Positions 6,815-15,053 are shown, numbered from the stretch's first letter. The stretch: DNA of 38,791 nucleotides from RGIG5952 sp045603485 (GCA_045603485.1 JAZUMF010000111.1:1-38791), one strand, 5' to 3'. Notes: generated by a model from the sequence alone, not told the origin. Program-made: numbers and translations.

Positions 6815-8012
6815 AGAGGGCTCCCACATGGGTGCTACTTTTTTTATAAAAATTTATAGACCTGTAAAAGGTCATCACTCTTGGAGTACCTTTATCACAT
6901 TTCACTAGCAGTCTAAAGTGATCACCCTCAAGAGTATCCAGCTCCAAGCATACATCGCCTCTCCCCGCATCATACACCCTATCAGGCTTGCGCCATATTG
7001 ATGGAATTAGTTCGATGTCTCCTATTGTTAGAGGTTTATCATTTGGATAATCGGGCATATAGGCAAAATGAACCCTATGATCGCCACCCTTTTTCCTTTT
7101 TTTATTCAACCAATTCTGCGTAACAATCAGCGGCTGATTTACAGACATAGCAAAAGCCTTAGTAGATGAATCAGCTTTAAGCATAGAGAGAAGTTCGCTG
7201 GATGCTTCTCCAAGCCGCATTGCAAAAGACCCACCCCTTGCAAAATTCTCTCTGATAAGCGAGCCTCTCCACCTGGCTCTGCCATTCTCAAAATTTATTT
7301 GATCTCCAAAAGTCTTTTTAAGTCTTCCATGTATTTTCTTATCTGAGACTTCAATACTAAGTTCGTCATTAAAGCCAGTCTCGGTACGATGCTGAGGCGC
7401 ATCATCTTCTGTCATAACACCGAGTTCAAGGGCTTCGCGACGTGATATATCCTTAAGCCCCATACCAGAGTTGTAGTCAAAAGGAGGAAATGGAGTCTTA
7501 AATGCAGAAATTTCACTCCAAATCGGGTCTGATTTGGTGGCAATCATTCTACCAGAAAAGAGCTTTCCACCTTTCTCACGCCAACGGCTCGTCCAATTGC
7601 GCTTAACCTTAGATTCACGAACCCGCACCAATTCCTGGCATGGAAACGCTATCAAGGCTCCATCAGTCGTAGCCTCAAGCCAACTTACATAACCACGAGC
7701 AGAACGCACATTCTGGTCACGAATAAGATCCAAACGCTTAGTACTATGTAAGTCTGTGATATCACCCTCTCTAGGCCCAATACCAACTTGCGTCAAAACC
7801 TTACGCATATCCCTACGAAATTCCGATGCCGACAACGTCCCTCTGGCAACTTCAGCTGACAGCCTTCTAGCTTCATGCAAAACCCTAAGTTCTTCAACCT
7901 TTGCCGAGAAAAACGCTCGATCTCTTAACCCTGCCTGAATACCCGACCATTCAGACGATGGAATATTAGAGGCCACCAGAGCCTTTTGAAGAATCTTATC
8001 CGCTGCCGTCAT
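6813..8012 (-). CDS. MuF-like head protein with C-terminal RNase-like toxin domain
   Basis: The product has 399 residues; its ATG overlaps the previous stop (ATGA). Residues about 90-200 match the MuF/SPP1 gp7-type minor head family: FPCQELVRVRE, RNWTSRWREKGGKL, PIWSEISAFKTPFPPFDYNS and GMGLKDISRREALELG. Residues about 285-388 form a separate domain: DHRVHFAYMP, IPSIWRKPDRV, CLELDTLEGDHFRLLVK, then MTFYRS. This resembles the barnase-EndoU-ColicinE5/D-RelE-like (PBECR) nuclease toxins known at the C-termini of MuF proteins. Possible catalytic residues are H312, K371, T381 and R384. MuF proteins are thought to enter the host with the DNA, so a nuclease here could act early in infection. The head assignment is firm; the toxin assignment is moderate. 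Confidence 0.75.
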   Translation of the reverse strand: MTAADKILQKALVASNIPSSEWSGIQAGLRDRAFFSAKVEELRVLHEARRLSAEVARGTLSASEFRRDMRKVLTQVGIGPREGDITDLHSTKRLDLIRDQNVRSARGYVSWLEATTDGALIAFPCQELVRVRESKVKRNWTSRWREKGGKLFSGRMIATKSDPIWSEISAFKTPFPPFDYNSGMGLKDISRREALELGVMTEDDAPQHRTETGFNDELSIEVSDKKIHGRLKKTFGDQINFENGRARWRGSLIRENFARGGSFAMRLGEASSELLSMLKADSSTKAFAMSVNQPLIVTQNWLNKKRKKGGDHRVHFAYMPDYPNDKPLTIGDIELIPSIWRKPDRVYDAGRGDVCLELDTLEGDHFRLLVKCDKGTPRVMTFYRSINFYKKSSTHVGAL

Positions 8013-8575
8013 AATGATCTGCCTCCCAAGGCTTCAAAAACATCAATAGCAGACTGGCGAATAACCTTCTGACGCTCCTCCATAGAAGGCATCACAGAAG
8101 AGTCCGGTAAATGCGTAGCCTTCCTTACAAGCCGCCATAAAACAGTCATATTGTCACCGTCCGTACTAGCAATAAAGCCACCTTGTCGGTCTTTCAACCA
8201 CACAGCAAAAGTATTCTTTCCCACCATCTCACTAGGCCAAACATTAGCAACCGAAGGATGTACAGGGATAGCCATAGCTCGACCACGTTTAGGCGTCACA
8301 GTACCACCAAGCCATCTCAGCCTAACGCCAGGATGAGTAATAGATGCAATAACAGTATCACCGTCAACCCTCGAAGTAACAGAGTCTGCAGCTTGCGCCC
8401 AATAATTACTTCGTGGGAACCCCTTAGAATTACCCCTAGTATTTTTGGCACGAAAATGCTCAATCAAGCAATTAGATAGCGCTCTTGCAACAGCCCCCCT
8501 AACAGCCTCAAGTGCAGACGCAAACCGCTCCTCACCAAAGCCATCGGGGAATTTAACTGACACAGATAAAGACAT
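8009..8575 (-). CDS. Virion morphogenesis / tail completion protein (Mu gpG-like)
   Basis: The product has 188 residues. The N-terminal FPDGFGEERFASALEAVRGAVARAL helix is followed by a Gly-rich, beta-rich part. SITHPGVRLRWLGGTV and MAIPVHP recall phage virion morphogenesis (Mu gpG, HK97 gp10-like) proteins, and the C-terminal helix (MEERQKVIRQSAIDVFEAL) also fits. In this group the protein completes the head-tail joint. It is flanked by a connector gene and MuF and overlaps MuF by four bases. The family call is from pattern and context. Confidence 0.6.
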   Translation of the reverse strand: MSLSVSVKFPDGFGEERFASALEAVRGAVARALSNCLIEHFRAKNTRGNSKGFPRSNYWAQAADSVTSRVDGDTVIASITHPGVRLRWLGGTVTPKRGRAMAIPVHPSVANVWPSEMVGKNTFAVWLKDRQGGFIASTDGDNMTVLWRLVRKATHLPDSSVMPSMEERQKVIRQSAIDVFEALGGRSL

Positions 8576-8578
8576 ACT

Positions 8579-9001
8579 CTAATCCAACAGTCGTGGCGGA
8601 CATGCACCAGCCGCCAAAGGCGTAGCAGCCCCTGCCAAGTCCATCCCATCATAAGCAGCCTCAGGAGTGACCTCTCCCCTCGCAACGGCCCGGAAAAGCT
8701 CCAACGCCTGTTCCCGTGCCCGCCGGCGATCCTCGCCGACAGGCACAGGAAGACGCTTAAGCATATCATAAGCGGCATAGTCGCAACATGCAGCTATAAG
8801 CGAAGCAGGAACCAAACCTGGATCAGGCGCAACGCGCACCGAGCGATTAGCCCGGCAAAAGCCGCGCGCCATTTCAGCAGTTCTAGCCAGCAAGTCGGCG
8901 ATAGGGTCACTACCGTCAGCGCCGGCACTCTGCCTAAACACATCCATCTCCTTCTGACTAATAGATGCTGCCAAATCAGATTCCGTAAGCTCACGCCACA
9001 T
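8579..9001 (-). CDS. Head-tail connector (gp36/DUF1320-like)
   Basis: The frame opens at 9016, but the ATG at 9001-8999 is preferred. GGGGTG lies about 8 bases upstream, and a MWRELTESDLAASIS start fits the short acidic helical N-terminus of DUF1320 proteins. The product has 140 residues and is nearly all helical, with an Arg/Ala-rich centre and the LIAACCDYAAYDMLKRLP segment typical of connector adaptors. Mu gp36-like proteins sit right after the capsid gene, as here. The longer start at 9016 cannot be excluded. Confidence 0.55.
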   Translation of the reverse strand: MWRELTESDLAASISQKEMDVFRQSAGADGSDPIADLLARTAEMARGFCRANRSVRVAPDPGLVPASLIAACCDYAAYDMLKRLPVPVGEDRRRAREQALELFRAVARGEVTPEAAYDGMDLAGAATPLAAGACPPRLLD

Positions 9002-9018
9002 ATTGCCACACCCCATCG

Positions 9019-9897
9019 CTAGTTAGCAGTGCCAACCTTAATGATGCCAGGTGTTGATGCGTCGGCATTGGACGATACAGTCGCAACGCCAAACCACAAG
9101 TCACCATTAACGACCTGACGGTTATGATCCTGGTCTTCAGCGACAACAATGCCGATAGAAAGACCAGACTCCGGATCTGTCTCAACACCCGCTTGTGCAT
9201 ATTTAGCAATAATAGCAGGGACACGGCCCATAAAACCGATAGAGCTATAAGGCACAATAACAGCACGAGCAGTCATACCGGCCATCACAATAACCTTCCT
9301 AAAGCCAAGTTCTTCGGCGATAGAGCCAAGAGAGGCAGACAAATGAGCTCCATGCATTAGAGCCTTAATCTTAGCATGTTCTGCGCCATTGATAACAAGA
9401 CAGGAATCAAGTGGATCATACCAACCCTTAGCATGGGCCAAAGTATCGTATTCTGCCAACGCCGCGGGAGTGGCTGCAAGCTTCACAGCGGTTGAAGCCG
9501 TGCAACTATCGAGAGCAGACACAATAGCCTTCTTAGCAGCAAGAGCAATACCGCCACCGCAACGCTTAGAAAACAGCTGCTTAATACGAGGGGCATTAAC
9601 CCCAGAGTCAATATCGACTCCCGAAACATCAAAACCCTGCAAGTAATGTTCGCAAGTAAGATTAGCCCAATCAGTGTCGCCACCCGTAAGATAGTTATTC
9701 GTCTCTTTATCATAACGCAAAGCTTCGCTAACAGTCGAAAGCGGTACCTTCATTGTTGTGCCGGGCTTAATTGTAACCCCAGGAGCTTCAGCACCGAAGT
9801 CCGTAGGACCAATCTCGCTAATAATATCGAGAGCCGGCTTAATTGCACCAAACAAAGGCTCGATAGCAAGAGTAAGTGCAGGAGATGTAATCGCCAT
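9019..9897 (-). CDS. Major capsid protein
   Basis: The product has 292 residues. It starts at an ATG with GAAAGG 11 bases upstream and is close to the size of Mu gpT (about 305). The order protease/scaffold, then this gene, then connector is the conserved head order. The N-terminal ALTLAIEPLFGAIKPALDII helix is followed by a Gly/Thr/Lys/Val-rich extended loop (residues 30-55), as in HK97-fold capsids. The assignment rests mainly on position and composition. Confidence 0.7.
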   Translation of the reverse strand: MAITSPALTLAIEPLFGAIKPALDIISEIGPTDFGAEAPGVTIKPGTTMKVPLSTVSEALRYDKETNNYLTGGDTDWANLTCEHYLQGFDVSGVDIDSGVNAPRIKQLFSKRCGGGIALAAKKAIVSALDSCTASTAVKLAATPAALAEYDTLAHAKGWYDPLDSCLVINGAEHAKIKALMHGAHLSASLGSIAEELGFRKVIVMAGMTARAVIVPYSSIGFMGRVPAIIAKYAQAGVETDPESGLSIGIVVAEDQDHNRQVVNGDLWFGVATVSSNADASTPGIIKVGTAN

Positions 9898-9925
9898 AAT
9901 AATTAACCTTTCTGTAATTTAATAA

Positions 9926-10300
9926 TTAACCATCAATCTCAGCGGCATGAGCGCGATAAAAAGCTGCACGCTCATTAGGAGGCAAAGCCGCAAGTTCCTC
10001 ACGCTTAACAGGAGCCTTAATAGCAGGACAAGTAGCAGCCTTAGAATTAAGCACCTGCTGTTTAGGAGCCTTACGGACAGCCTTAACAAGCTTTTTTGCC
10101 GCATCAGGAGCAGCAAGATATGCAGCCTTCAAAGCCTCTGCATCAAACTCCGCCGAATTAGCTGCAGCAAACTCCGTTGCCTCAGCCTCCATCGCATCAG
10201 CCTCAAGTTTAGCAATGCGATCGACAAGAGCCTTAACAGCCTTAGCGACCTCTTCTTCAGAAGCTTCAGCTGCAAGACCTAGAATTTCACGTATATTCAT
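9926..10300 (-). CDS. Nested head scaffold protein (in-frame internal start)
   Basis: Inside the protease frame an ATG at 10300-10298 follows GAGGA at 7 bases, a better site than most in this operon. The 124-residue product would be the helical scaffold alone. It begins with an acidic helix (MNIREILGLAAEASEEEV), then AKAVKALVDRIAKLEAD coiled coil, then an Ala/Lys-rich tail. In Mu the I gene likewise encodes the protease, and an internal in-frame start makes the scaffold Z. The nested start here is my inference from sequence. Confidence 0.6.
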   Translation of the reverse strand: MNIREILGLAAEASEEEVAKAVKALVDRIAKLEADAMEAEATEFAAANSAEFDAEALKAAYLAAPDAAKKLVKAVRKAPKQQVLNSKAATCPAIKAPVKREELAALPPNERAAFYRAHAAEIDG

Positions 10301-10786
10301 CGTGGATTCCTCATAGTTTAAGTCGCCTAGAAAAGCGACCGGATTAATGCCAGCCGACCTATTAAGAACAGGCCGCACAGGCAAGTTAGGCCGATTAGTC
10401 AATGCAACAGAGTCAAGCTCATAAGGCCGACCGTGCGCATCAAGCAACCAGCAGACAGAAACAAAACGGTAAGTCCGTGAATTTACTACCTCAGCACCCT
10501 TTGGCGTAAAACGGAAAATCCCCACAAGACCAAGTTCAGTGTCATTCCTCAAGCCCGACACCCAAGCCATAGCCGAAGTGTCTCCCCCCTCACGGACACT
10601 ATTGTGGTCAGCATCAACCAAGATCTCATGAGAAAAATTCTCAACCACCCTTGAACAAGCTTCAGCATCAAAAACCTGAGTAATAGCCCTTCCATCCACA
10701 CGGCCAGGCCACTCACCCAAAGGCGCAAGCTGCACCTCATATTCCTCGCCTACCGACACACTATCTGGCAAAACCCTAATCTTCAT
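9926..10786 (-). CDS. Head maturation protease with fused scaffold (Mu gpI-like)
   Basis: The open frame continues to 10852, but the ATG at 10786-10784 is the likely start: GGGGAGG lies 7 bases upstream and it overlaps the portal stop. The product has 286 residues. Residues about 10-135 form the protease, with a catalytic His candidate in ILVDADHNSV and a Ser candidate in YRFVSVCWLLD. The 150-residue C-terminal part is a helical scaffold. Prophage protease proteins of this Mu gpI type process the head during assembly. Confidence 0.75.
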   Translation of the reverse strand: MKIRVLPDSVSVGEEYEVQLAPLGEWPGRVDGRAITQVFDAEACSRVVENFSHEILVDADHNSVREGGDTSAMAWVSGLRNDTELGLVGIFRFTPKGAEVVNSRTYRFVSVCWLLDAHGRPYELDSVALTNRPNLPVRPVLNRSAGINPVAFLGDLNYEESTMNIREILGLAAEASEEEVAKAVKALVDRIAKLEADAMEAEATEFAAANSAEFDAEALKAAYLAAPDAAKKLVKAVRKAPKQQVLNSKAATCPAIKAPVKREELAALPPNERAAFYRAHAAEIDG

Positions 10787-12131
10787 CAACATCCTCCCCA
10801 GCAATACCACGTACCATATCAAGTTCAAGTTCCTCGGCAATGCGAATCGCAAAATCGTCTAAGAGCCCCGTTAAGCGCTCCTCGGCCGTTTGAGGTATAA
10901 CTACATCCCCATCCCCCCTCCGTGAGATTTGCAACGGGTCTGCAACGGCATTCTGGGCATTCTGCACAAAAGAGCCTCCGGTCATAGGTGCAATATTCTC
11001 CTCACGGACAAGCTTCATACCTGTTTCATTTTCAAGTTCAGCCTGATCAATCACATATCCGGCGGATCTCGCCTTAGCCGCAGTATCAAAAATCTCACTA
11101 GCAGTCTGCTCAGCCTCACGCCCAAGCTCAAAACTCACAACCCTTGGCATCCCTGGGAAAGCAGATCTCAAAAATGGAACAATAAGGTCACGGTGCAAAG
11201 CATCGCCAACAACGGCACTATCTCGCCTAACAATCTGTTCCCATACATCCATCTGTGCACCGCCAGCCAAAGCCCCGGTATCCGCCTGAGCTAGCGAAGT
11301 CAAAGTCCCTCCAGTTGCCATTAAAACAATCTGTTTCTCCAAATGCTCACAAAAAGCAGTAAATGGCTCCACACCACGCGACCCCTCTGCACGCCCCACA
11401 GTAGAACCACTAGGCCAAACAACCGAACGGCCATCACGCGCAGCCTCTGCTGCCTCCAAATAGTCAGCCCTCTGATCCATCGTCGCACCAGGAGCCATAA
11501 CAGCATCTACAGGAGGAATTCCATAGCGCTCAACAAACCGCCCCCAGTCGCGCTCCCCAAGTGCATGCCGGATGTATATCTGCATAGCAGGATAGTCAAT
11601 AGCCCGCCTACGCTCAATACTTACAAGCCCATGCTCATAAGTAAGCTCCATAAGACCATCGGTCGAATCACGACATTCAGGATTCCAAAACCAAGAACCA
11701 TCCCTCCCACGCAAAAAATTCCAAGAGTTCAAAAGCTCAACCTTACGGACAGAGCCTCCCTCCCACAAAGGCTGGACAAAAGAAAAGCCACGGAAAAAAG
11801 CCAAATCCAAATGTTCAACAGCCTCCGTAAGATTCTCAATACCCTCAATGAATTCGCGCACAGCAGCATATTGCTCCTGAGCCAACACCTTATCACCCTC
11901 AGCCAAAGCCTTAACACGCCACCCAAGCCCAGCCAAAGCCGCAGCGCGCCGCTCTACGCATGTCATCAAAATAGGGTCTGCCGCCTCAATAGCATCGTAT
12001 ATACGATGAAGCAAAGCACCACTACCCATGCGAGCTGCATCATAAATACCCTGCGCCGCCCTCACCGAAAGACCATAAATTGGATTCACATACAGCCAGT
12101 CGCCGCCCCTCAAAACATTCACACCCCTCAT
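10776..12131 (-). CDS. Portal protein (Mu gp29-like, DUF935)
   Basis: The product has 451 residues, and its ATG overlaps the large terminase stop by four bases (ATGA). DUF935 signatures are visible: an N-terminal YDAIEAADPILMTCVERRAAAL segment, LDLAFFRGFSFVQPLWEGG, AMQIYIRHALGERDWGRFVERYGIP, and a C-terminal Glu/Asp-rich tail. Mu gp29 is the dodecameric portal through which DNA enters the head. It lies directly after the terminase genes, as in Mu. The 410-residue ORF opposite it is a shadow. Confidence 0.85.
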   Translation of the reverse strand: MRGVNVLRGGDWLYVNPIYGLSVRAAQGIYDAARMGSGALLHRIYDAIEAADPILMTCVERRAAALAGLGWRVKALAEGDKVLAQEQYAAVREFIEGIENLTEAVEHLDLAFFRGFSFVQPLWEGGSVRKVELLNSWNFLRGRDGSWFWNPECRDSTDGLMELTYEHGLVSIERRRAIDYPAMQIYIRHALGERDWGRFVERYGIPPVDAVMAPGATMDQRADYLEAAEAARDGRSVVWPSGSTVGRAEGSRGVEPFTAFCEHLEKQIVLMATGGTLTSLAQADTGALAGGAQMDVWEQIVRRDSAVVGDALHRDLIVPFLRSAFPGMPRVVSFELGREAEQTASEIFDTAAKARSAGYVIDQAELENETGMKLVREENIAPMTGGSFVQNAQNAVADPLQISRRGDGDVVIPQTAEERLTGLLDDFAIRIAEELELDMVRGIAGEDVDED

Positions 12132-13516
12132 CGAATCCTCCTCGCATCAAAAGCACGGCCTTTACCGCCCACCAGCGGCGGCAACATATCCCCGCCATTG
12201 CGAGCCGCCCGCAACGCCAATGCAAGAGCCGTGCAACGGTCACTATGTCCCTCCTGCGTTCTCTTAGCTACATATGAAAACTGCTGGCCACTCACAACAA
12301 CCTGCATCTCATGCAAATCTTCACGGCAGTCAACATCAATAGGTACTCTCACGCGCATACCATCAAAAGCATTACGCAGCTTCGGAAAAATATCAGCCTT
12401 AAAAGGTGCAGAAAAAGAACAAAGCTCCGCCCGCTCACCTCCAACGCGTGTCTCCGTCGACCGACACCACGGAAGCCTCTTGGCAATCATATCTCCGAAA
12501 CCGGTCCCTGGGCCCGTCGCATCAATACAAACAAACCTACACCTCTCAATCCACGGCCATAGAAACTCAAATTGATCAACCGTATTCTCATTTCTGCGAC
12601 ATATAACAGCCCGAGTCCACAATACATCCCCAACCAACTCAAGCAACCACAAAACCGTCGGATCCGAAACCGAGCCAAAGTCAATGCCCGCGAAGAAAGT
12701 CCTCTTACGCATCTCCTCAGGCAAAATGGAAAGCCCAGCCTCGTGCGACTCACACCTCCCAATAACATCGTATGTCAAAAGCACATTCGAGCCGTCAATA
12801 AACAAAGCCAAAAACTCCTGCTTCCAAGTCTCCTCATCATCGACAGCCTTCCTAAGCTCCTCCAAGTCAGTGCCAAGTTCAGGAGCTGCAAGAGTAATCG
12901 GAGTACGGTGTATAGACCATGCACCAGCCATATATTGAGGGGGCTGCATCGTAGGGTCGATTGCCCCTTTATCCGTAACAATATCGTAAAACCTTTTACC
13001 TCTGCCACTCTTACCATTAGGAGTAGAAGTCAAAAAAGCCGTTTTCAGTCCGCGAAGCGGATTGGATATAGATGGCAAAATAGCCTTCCAAGTTGCCGCA
13101 GGATCCTCAAAAAATGCAAACTCATCCATCCAAATATCAGCAGAAAAGCCGCGGACAGTATCAGGCTTACCGGGAACAGCAATAATCCTTGATCCATTGT
13201 CAAAGATAATAGTGTCGGACCTCATCAAAGCACCAGCAGCGTCACGCTCAACAATCTCCTCAGCAATCTTCACCGAAGTAAAAGCTTCAATATGTTGCTT
13301 ACACTTAGTAATAGCCTCAAGCGACTGCCGCTCCGAAGGAGATGCAATAAGAAAGTCCCGTTTAGGTGTAGTATCACACATCTTAACAGCCCGCATAGCC
13401 CCGGTAAAAGACTTACCAATCTGACGGCCCGCAATCCACGCAATAAAGCGAGATGAGTCCAAATAGACAGCCCGTTGGAAAGACTTAAGAAAATCAATTG
13501 GTGTAATAGCCGCCAT
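12128..13516 (-). CDS. Terminase large subunit (Mu gp28-like)
   Basis: The product has 462 residues. The ATPase domain carries a Walker A-like AGRQIGKSF (residues 29-37) and a Walker B ADIWMDEFAFF (126-136); the motif III-like FLTSTPNGK follows. The nuclease domain has AGIDFGSVSDP (Asp279 and neighbours) and CIDATGPGTG (Asp332). These are the standard motifs of the packaging motor that cuts and pumps DNA. It follows the small terminase and precedes the portal. In Mu-like phages packaging cuts host DNA flanking the inserted genome. Confidence 0.9.
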   Translation of the reverse strand: MAAITPIDFLKSFQRAVYLDSSRFIAWIAGRQIGKSFTGAMRAVKMCDTTPKRDFLIASPSERQSLEAITKCKQHIEAFTSVKIAEEIVERDAAGALMRSDTIIFDNGSRIIAVPGKPDTVRGFSADIWMDEFAFFEDPAATWKAILPSISNPLRGLKTAFLTSTPNGKSGRGKRFYDIVTDKGAIDPTMQPPQYMAGAWSIHRTPITLAAPELGTDLEELRKAVDDEETWKQEFLALFIDGSNVLLTYDVIGRCESHEAGLSILPEEMRKRTFFAGIDFGSVSDPTVLWLLELVGDVLWTRAVICRRNENTVDQFEFLWPWIERCRFVCIDATGPGTGFGDMIAKRLPWCRSTETRVGGERAELCSFSAPFKADIFPKLRNAFDGMRVRVPIDVDCREDLHEMQVVVSGQQFSYVAKRTQEGHSDRCTALALALRAARNGGDMLPPLVGGKGRAFDARRIR

Positions 13517-13520
13517 ATCA

Positions 13521-14087
13521 TCAAATGCCGTAAATAGCCCTCAACCGAGCCTCGCGCTCCTCCTGAGACAGCCCGGAATCAGAAATAGTTTTCCGCGCCT
13601 CATTCTCACGCAACTGCTGTGCCTCAAACTTCTCCCTAGCAAGCCTCCCGGCCTCCTCGCTAACAGCCAAAGCGCGAGCCTTAATCTCCAATTCAGCCCT
13701 GCGCCTAGCCGCCTCCGCAATCTGCAAAGCCATCCTCGTATAAAGAGCTGCCGCTTCAGCCTCACCACGCATCGCCAAGTCAGCAGCCAAAGTCTTCCAA
13801 GCTCCAATCAGCGCCTCATCAGCCGTCACCTCCTGAGCCAAAGCCTCGGCATCATTCCTTGCGGCAATAGCCTCTTCAACCCTCCTAGCTCTCTCCAAAG
13901 GCCGCAACCTCGCGCAAAATCGATATAATGCACTTCTACTAGGAGGCTCAATACCAAATTCAGCCTCACACCACGCAGCGACCCGATGCCACGGCTGAGT
14001 ACGCATCCTCGCATACACATCCCATCTCTGAGCCTCCGTAAGTTGTGCAGCCCACGCATCAATTCTCATTTTAGCGTCATCGCTCAT
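13521..14087 (-). CDS. Terminase small subunit-like protein (Mu gp27/DUF3486-like)
   Basis: The frame opens at 14135, but the ATG at 14087-14085 overlaps the previous stop (CGATGA) and gives the common MSDDAKMRIDAW opening; it is preferred. The 188-residue product starts with a helix-turn-helix-like region (LTEAQRWDVYARMRTQPWHRVAAWCEAEFGIEPPS), followed by SRSALYRFCARLRPL. Residues 75-190 form a long Ala/Glu/Arg coiled coil. This is the pattern of DUF3486 small terminases, which recognise DNA and recruit the large subunit. Confidence 0.75.
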   Translation of the reverse strand: MSDDAKMRIDAWAAQLTEAQRWDVYARMRTQPWHRVAAWCEAEFGIEPPSRSALYRFCARLRPLERARRVEEAIAARNDAEALAQEVTADEALIGAWKTLAADLAMRGEAEAAALYTRMALQIAEAARRRAELEIKARALAVSEEAGRLAREKFEAQQLRENEARKTISDSGLSQEEREARLRAIYGI

Positions 14088-14338
14088 CGACACACATTCC
14101 TCGCAACAGCCAATCCTGCCTCTGTAAGTGCACAAGTCTCAACGCCAAGAAAATCGTCGTGTTGCCTGATAATGTATTTACCCAAAGCGGCAACCGACTC
14201 ATCAAACTCCTGTGAAGTTATTGAACGATCCGCTACCATCAGCTCCACCTCAGCTCTCAACGTCCCCACAACCATAGGAGTAGGATGTAATCGGCCAAGG
14301 CATCTAACAATAGCAACCCTCAAAGCAGTATTAACCAT
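14084..14338 (-). CDS. Small phage protein before the terminase genes
   Basis: The product has 84 residues. The sequence looks like a small winged-helix: LRVAIVRCLGRLHPTPM, then TLRAEVELMVADRSITSQEFDESVAALGKY, then two strands and a helix (ALTEAGLAVARN). Mu-like phages carry short proteins of this kind between the gp25-like gene and the small terminase. I cannot name a family. It is coupled by a four-base overlap to the small terminase. Confidence 0.6.
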   Translation of the reverse strand: MVNTALRVAIVRCLGRLHPTPMVVGTLRAEVELMVADRSITSQEFDESVAALGKYIIRQHDDFLGVETCALTEAGLAVARNVCR

Positions 14339-14343
14339 AATTA

Positions 14344-14727
14344 TTATTTCCTCTCTCTAGCACGAAATTCCTTCAAATGCTCTCGAAGCAACTCCTGATT
14401 AGCCGCCACTGCCGACACAACAGGATCCAATCGATCATGCAACCTCTTAGCTCTCTCCTCATCCTCGCGCCGCAAATTGTCCAACTTACCCTCAACCCTC
14501 TGCATCGCAGCCTCCTCACGGGCAAGTCTTCGGTGAACCTCCTCTCTATGCCAGCCACACTGCTCACAAGTCACATATTGAGTTGCGCCCTTAACCTCCA
14601 AAGGCTGAGGTTCAATTTTCGTTTTAGAAAATCTAGCCCTAATCCACGCCCCCAAAAGTGAACAAAAAGCGCCAACGGCACCTCCACCAATAGCCAAAGA
14701 AATACCATCAATACCCGAATCGCTCAT
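14344..14727 (-). CDS. Membrane-anchored coiled-coil protein (DUF2730/gp25-like)
   Basis: The frame opens at 14823, but the ATG at 14727-14725 gives a MSDSGIDGISLAIGGGA start and removes a basic, non-typical leader. The product has 127 residues. Residues about 8-28 form a Gly/Ala-rich transmembrane segment. A Cys pair follows (CEQCGWH), then an Arg/Glu-rich coiled coil to the C-terminus. Mu gp25/DUF2730 proteins have this TM-then-coiled-coil layout. It is the first gene of the late operon. A role in lysis (spanin or holin accessory) is possible but unsupported. Confidence 0.6.
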   Translation of the reverse strand: MSDSGIDGISLAIGGGAVGAFCSLLGAWIRARFSKTKIEPQPLEVKGATQYVTCEQCGWHREEVHRRLAREEAAMQRVEGKLDNLRREDEERAKRLHDRLDPVVSAVAANQELLREHLKEFRARERK

Positions 14728-14858
14728 AACTAATCCCAAAGAAAAGCGGCCTCGTTGTTTACCCTCAAGCCCAGGCGGCCGCCGTGCGCTGGACAACCCA
14801 TAAACCGCCAAATCCCGCGGCAAAGAAAAGATACCATTACAGCCCCAAAAACCTAAGT

Positions 14859-14926
14859 ACTATACACGCTAAAAATGCTAAAGTGATAAATCAACTTGAA
14901 CGATTTCTTGTCTCACTATGAGACAA
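14859..14926 (-). promoter_or_regulatory. Candidate late promoter with upstream palindrome
   Basis: The palindrome TTGTCTCA-CTA-TGAGACAA (8-bp arms, 14908-14926) lies about 45-60 bases upstream of a -10-like TATAGT (14864-14859) on the - strand. The base 17 upstream shows no good -35. That layout suits an activator-dependent promoter, like Mu's Mor/C-controlled middle and late promoters. The protein that binds is not known. Confidence 0.5.
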
Positions 14927-14942
14927 AAAAACTGTCAAGATG

Positions 14943-14975
14943 AAAAAAAGACTCTTTGCTATAGTTAGCAAAGAG
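14943..14975 (-). terminator. Terminator after the leftward regulator genes
   Basis: CTCTTTGCTA-TAGT-TAGCAAAGAG is a perfect 10-bp stem with a 4-base loop. On the - strand it is followed by TCTTTTTTTC. It would stop transcripts from the two XRE genes before they reach the late operon. Confidence 0.85.
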
Positions 14976-15038
14976 CCAAAATCAAGATTAAATCAAGTTT
15001 TGAATTAAAATGCGTTAATGTAGGATTTAGTGTTGTAT

Positions 15039-15053
15039 GTCTCACAGTGAGAC
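15039..15053. promoter_or_regulatory. Second GTCTCAC palindrome
   Basis: GTCTCAC-A-GTGAGAC has perfect 7-bp arms and matches the arm sequence of the palindrome at 14908-14926. It sits between the XRE gene at 15083 and the terminator. The pair looks like two operator half-systems for one dimeric regulator, which may be the XRE protein next to it. Confidence 0.6.

Noticed and set aside
6789..6880. Complete tRNA gene on the - strand
   Set aside because: Only the T-arm and a 3' acceptor-like strand are present; no D-arm, anticodon arm or pairing 5' acceptor.
11343..12575. 410-residue + strand ORF opposite the portal and terminase genes
   Set aside because: It is antisense to two well-supported genes with clear motifs; its composition (Ser, Pro, Thr, Arg, Asn) is that of a codon-bias shadow.
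12572..13192. 206-residue + strand ORF
   Set aside because: Runs opposite the large terminase, which has Walker and nuclease motifs; no start signal or recognisable domain.
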